Below the pieces are notes generated by a model. It searched no databases. It saw nothing but the letters and a program-made list of their open reading frames with translations, and was not told the origin of the DNA. From Massilia sp. YIM B02763 (lineage in GTDB: Bacteria > Pseudomonadota > Gammaproteobacteria > Burkholderiales > Burkholderiaceae_D), in the NCBI RefSeq assembly GCF_030412015.1, contig NZ_JASNRD010000010.1:62001-126000 (forward strand): a stretch of 64,000 bases of DNA. The letters are read 5' to 3'. Shown piece after piece: positions 62,300 through 64,000 of this stretch. The position numbers were made by a program, and so were the translations under genes. Each line of letters begins with the position of its first letter. Position 1 is the stretch's first letter.

Positions 62300-63853
62300 A
62301 TGAGCACCGACAACCAAGAACAGGGTAACACCCAGCAAGAGCACGCCAACCTCGTCGCCGACGACAACAAGATCATCGCCGAGCGCCGCGCCAAGCTGGC
62401 GGCCCTGCGCGAAAAGGGCCAGCCGTTCCCGAACGACTTCGTCCCGCAGCACAAGGCGGCCGACCTGGCCGAGCAGTTCAACGGCTGGACCCGCGAGCAG
62501 CTGGAAGCCGAGCCGCAGGCCGTCGTCGTCGCCGGCCGCATGATGCTGCGCCGCGAGGCGGGCAAGAAGGCCGTCTTCGCCACGCTGCAGGACTCGTCGG
62601 GCCCGCGCGCCGACGGCCGCATCCAGATCTACGTCACCCTCGACAACACGGGCGAGGAGACGATGGAAGCGCTGCGCACCTACGACCTGGGCGACATCCT
62701 GGGCGTGGAAGGCACCCTGTTCAAGACCAAGACGGACGAGCTGACCGTCAAGGTGACGAAGCTGCGCCTCGTCACCAAGTCGCTGCGCCCGCTGCCGGAC
62801 AAGTTCCACGGCCTGGCCGACCAGGAAACCAAGTACCGCCAGCGATACGTCGACCTGATCGTCAGCGAAGAGACGCGCCGCACCTTCAAGGCGCGCACCG
62901 CCGCCATGGCCTCGATCCGCCGCTTCATGCAGGACCACCAGTTCATGGAAGTCGAGACCCCGATGCTGCACCCGATCCCGGGCGGCGCCGCGGCCAAGCC
63001 CTTCATCACGCACCACAACGCGCTCGACATGCAGATGTACCTGCGCATCGCGCCGGAACTGTACCTGAAGCGCCTCGTCGTGGGCGGCTTCGACCGCGTG
63101 TTCGAGATCAACCGCAACTTCCGCAACGAGGGCGTGTCGATCCGCCACAATCCGGAATTCACGATGATGGAGTTCTACGCGGCCTATACGGACTACAAGT
63201 GGATCATGGACTTCACGGAAGCCGTGATCCGCCAGGCCGCCGTGGACGCCCACGGCACCGCCGAGCTGACCTACGGCGGCCGCGCGCTGGACCTGGGCAA
63301 ACCGTTCCAGCGCCTGACCATCGTCCAGGCGATCGACAAGTACGCCCCGGGCTACACGGAAGCGCAGCTGAACGACGCCACCTTCCTGCGCGAGGAACTG
63401 CTGAAGTTCGGCGTCAAGCCGCTGGCCCACGTCGGCCTCGGCGCGCTGCAGCTGGCCCTGTTCGAAGAGACGGCCGAAGCCCAGCTGTGGGAACCGACCT
63501 TCATCATCGACTACCCGGTCGAAGTGTCGCCGCTGGCCCGCGCCTCGGACACCCGCGAAGGCATCACCGAGCGCTTCGAGCTGTTCATGGTCGGCCGCGA
63601 GATCGCCAACGGCTTCTCCGAGCTGAACGATCCGGAAGACCAGTCGGCCCGCTTCCTGGCCCAGGTCGATGCCAAGGAAGCCGGCGACGACGAGGCGATG
63701 TACTACGACGCCGACTACATCCGCGCGCTGGAATACGGCATGCCGCCGGCCGGCGGCTGCGGCATCGGCATCGACCGCCTGATGATGATCATCACCGACT
63801 CGCCGAACATCCGCGACGTGCTGCTGTTCCCGCACCTGCGCAAGGAAGATTGA
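62300..63853 (+). CDS. lysS: Lysyl-tRNA synthetase (class II)
   Basis: LysS, 517 residues, charges tRNA-Lys. The N-terminal OB-fold anticodon-binding domain spans about residues 50-170 ([20 protein letters not shown]). The class II core has motif 1 near [20 protein letters not shown], motif 2 in [20 protein letters not shown] and motif 3 in [20 protein letters not shown]. It lies in a prfB-HAD-lysS run and is followed by a REP-like palindrome and a strong terminator. Confidence 0.97.
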   Translation: MSTDNQEQGNTQQEHANLVADDNKIIAERRAKLAALREKGQPFPNDFVPQHKAADLAEQFNGWTREQLEAEPQAVVVAGRMMLRREAGKKAVFATLQDSSGPRADGRIQIYVTLDNTGEETMEALRTYDLGDILGVEGTLFKTKTDELTVKVTKLRLVTKSLRPLPDKFHGLADQETKYRQRYVDLIVSEETRRTFKARTAAMASIRRFMQDHQFMEVETPMLHPIPGGAAAKPFITHHNALDMQMYLRIAPELYLKRLVVGGFDRVFEINRNFRNEGVSIRHNPEFTMMEFYAAYTDYKWIMDFTEAVIRQAAVDAHGTAELTYGGRALDLGKPFQRLTIVQAIDKYAPGYTEAQLNDATFLREELLKFGVKPLAHVGLGALQLALFEETAEAQLWEPTFIIDYPVEVSPLARASDTREGITERFELFMVGREIANGFSELNDPEDQSARFLAQVDAKEAGDDEAMYYDADYIRALEYGMPPAGGCGIGIDRLMMIITDSPNIRDVLLFPHLRKED

Positions 63854-63865
63854 TCGGCAGGCTAT

Positions 63866-63891
63866 GGTGGGCACGGGGTGCCCACCCTACG
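63866..63891. repeat. REP-like palindrome with CCCTACG tail, copy 2
   Basis: GGTGGGCAC-GGG-GTGCCCACC followed by CTACG, differing from the copy at 57776-57801 only in the loop. It lies 12 bp after the lysS stop, just before the terminator. Confidence 0.78.
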
Positions 63892-63896
63892 AAGAA

Positions 63897-63921
63897 GGGG
63901 CGCCGATGGCGCCCCTTTTTT
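63897..63921 (+). terminator. Rho-independent terminator after lysS
   Basis: Perfect 8-base stem GGGGCGCC/GGCGCCCC with a 3-base GAT loop followed by six T. It ends the prfB-HAD-lysS transcription run. Confidence 0.9.
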
Positions 63922-63942
63922 GTGATCCGTCACGTCAATTAC

Positions 63943-63969
63943 CGTAGGGTGGACGGCTCGCCGTCCACG
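63943..63969. repeat. REP-like palindrome with CGTAGGG head, copy 3 (inverted, diverged)
   Basis: CGTAGG followed by GTGGACGGC-TC-GCCGTCCAC. The CGTAGGGTGG head is the reverse complement of the CCACCCTACG tail of the two other copies, and the stem sequence differs. It lies in non-coding sequence at the window end. Confidence 0.65.
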
Positions 63970-64000
63970 CGTCCAAGCGGCCCATGCTTGACGGCGCGGC

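Overview
The window looks like a piece of a high-GC betaproteobacterial chromosome, most likely Oxalobacteraceae (Massilia-like). This rests on gene content and order: thyA-folA, dcd, a lolC/D pair, recJ, prfB with a +1 frameshift site followed by lysS, a PEP-CTERM protein, and C/G-biased codon use. The genus is inference. No rRNA, tRNA or CRISPR array was seen.

Bases 1 to about 22,490 are an accessory island. From 0.8 to 18.4 kb it is a dense copper (probably also silver) resistance cluster. It holds a cytosolic Cys-rich copper storage protein, CopB and the multicopper oxidase CopA, a divergent pair of small secreted Cys/His-rich proteins, a CusF-like chaperone, CopC-CopD, a DUF411 protein, a copper P-type ATPase with its CopZ chaperone, and a CusCBA-type RND efflux pump followed by a small Met/Gln-rich protein and CusF. 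The copZ promoter carries a textbook MerR/CueR operator, but no CueR or CopRS-type regulator is in the window.

From 18.4 to 22.5 kb the island becomes AT-richer and decayed. It contains an IS256-family transposase pseudogene, a HAD-like gene broken at a run of nine C, an orphan MbcA/ParS-like protein with an unknown partner, an unknown membrane-anchored protein, and an XRE regulator preceded by a 32-bp near-perfect palindrome. A 73-bp imperfect palindrome flanked by DnaA-box-like 9-mers follows. The island ends inside thyA: only the last ~90 codons of thymidylate synthase remain, immediately before folA. This points to an integrative element that targets thyA, with the other junction outside the window.

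From 22.5 kb to the end is core-like chromosome. It includes folA, a DUF4337 protein, an Orn/Lys/Arg decarboxylase, dcd, an alpha/beta hydrolase, an intradiol-dioxygenase-like lipoprotein, and a Spy/CpxP-like protein divergent from a CpxRA-like two-component system with tandem GTAAA boxes. Then come comEC, a polytopic membrane protein, a type VI secretion module (VgrG, lipase effector, two Tli4-like immunity proteins), tatD, lolD-lolC, a tandem pair of ferritin-like genes, a conserved gene coupled to recJ, an MFS carboxylate transporter, a Xre-RES toxin-antitoxin pair, DUF2288, a chemoreceptor, an HTH-GAF protein, a Sel1-repeat protein, cpdB, prfB, a HAD phosphatase and lysS. Several short palindromic repeat families sit between convergent or terminal genes.
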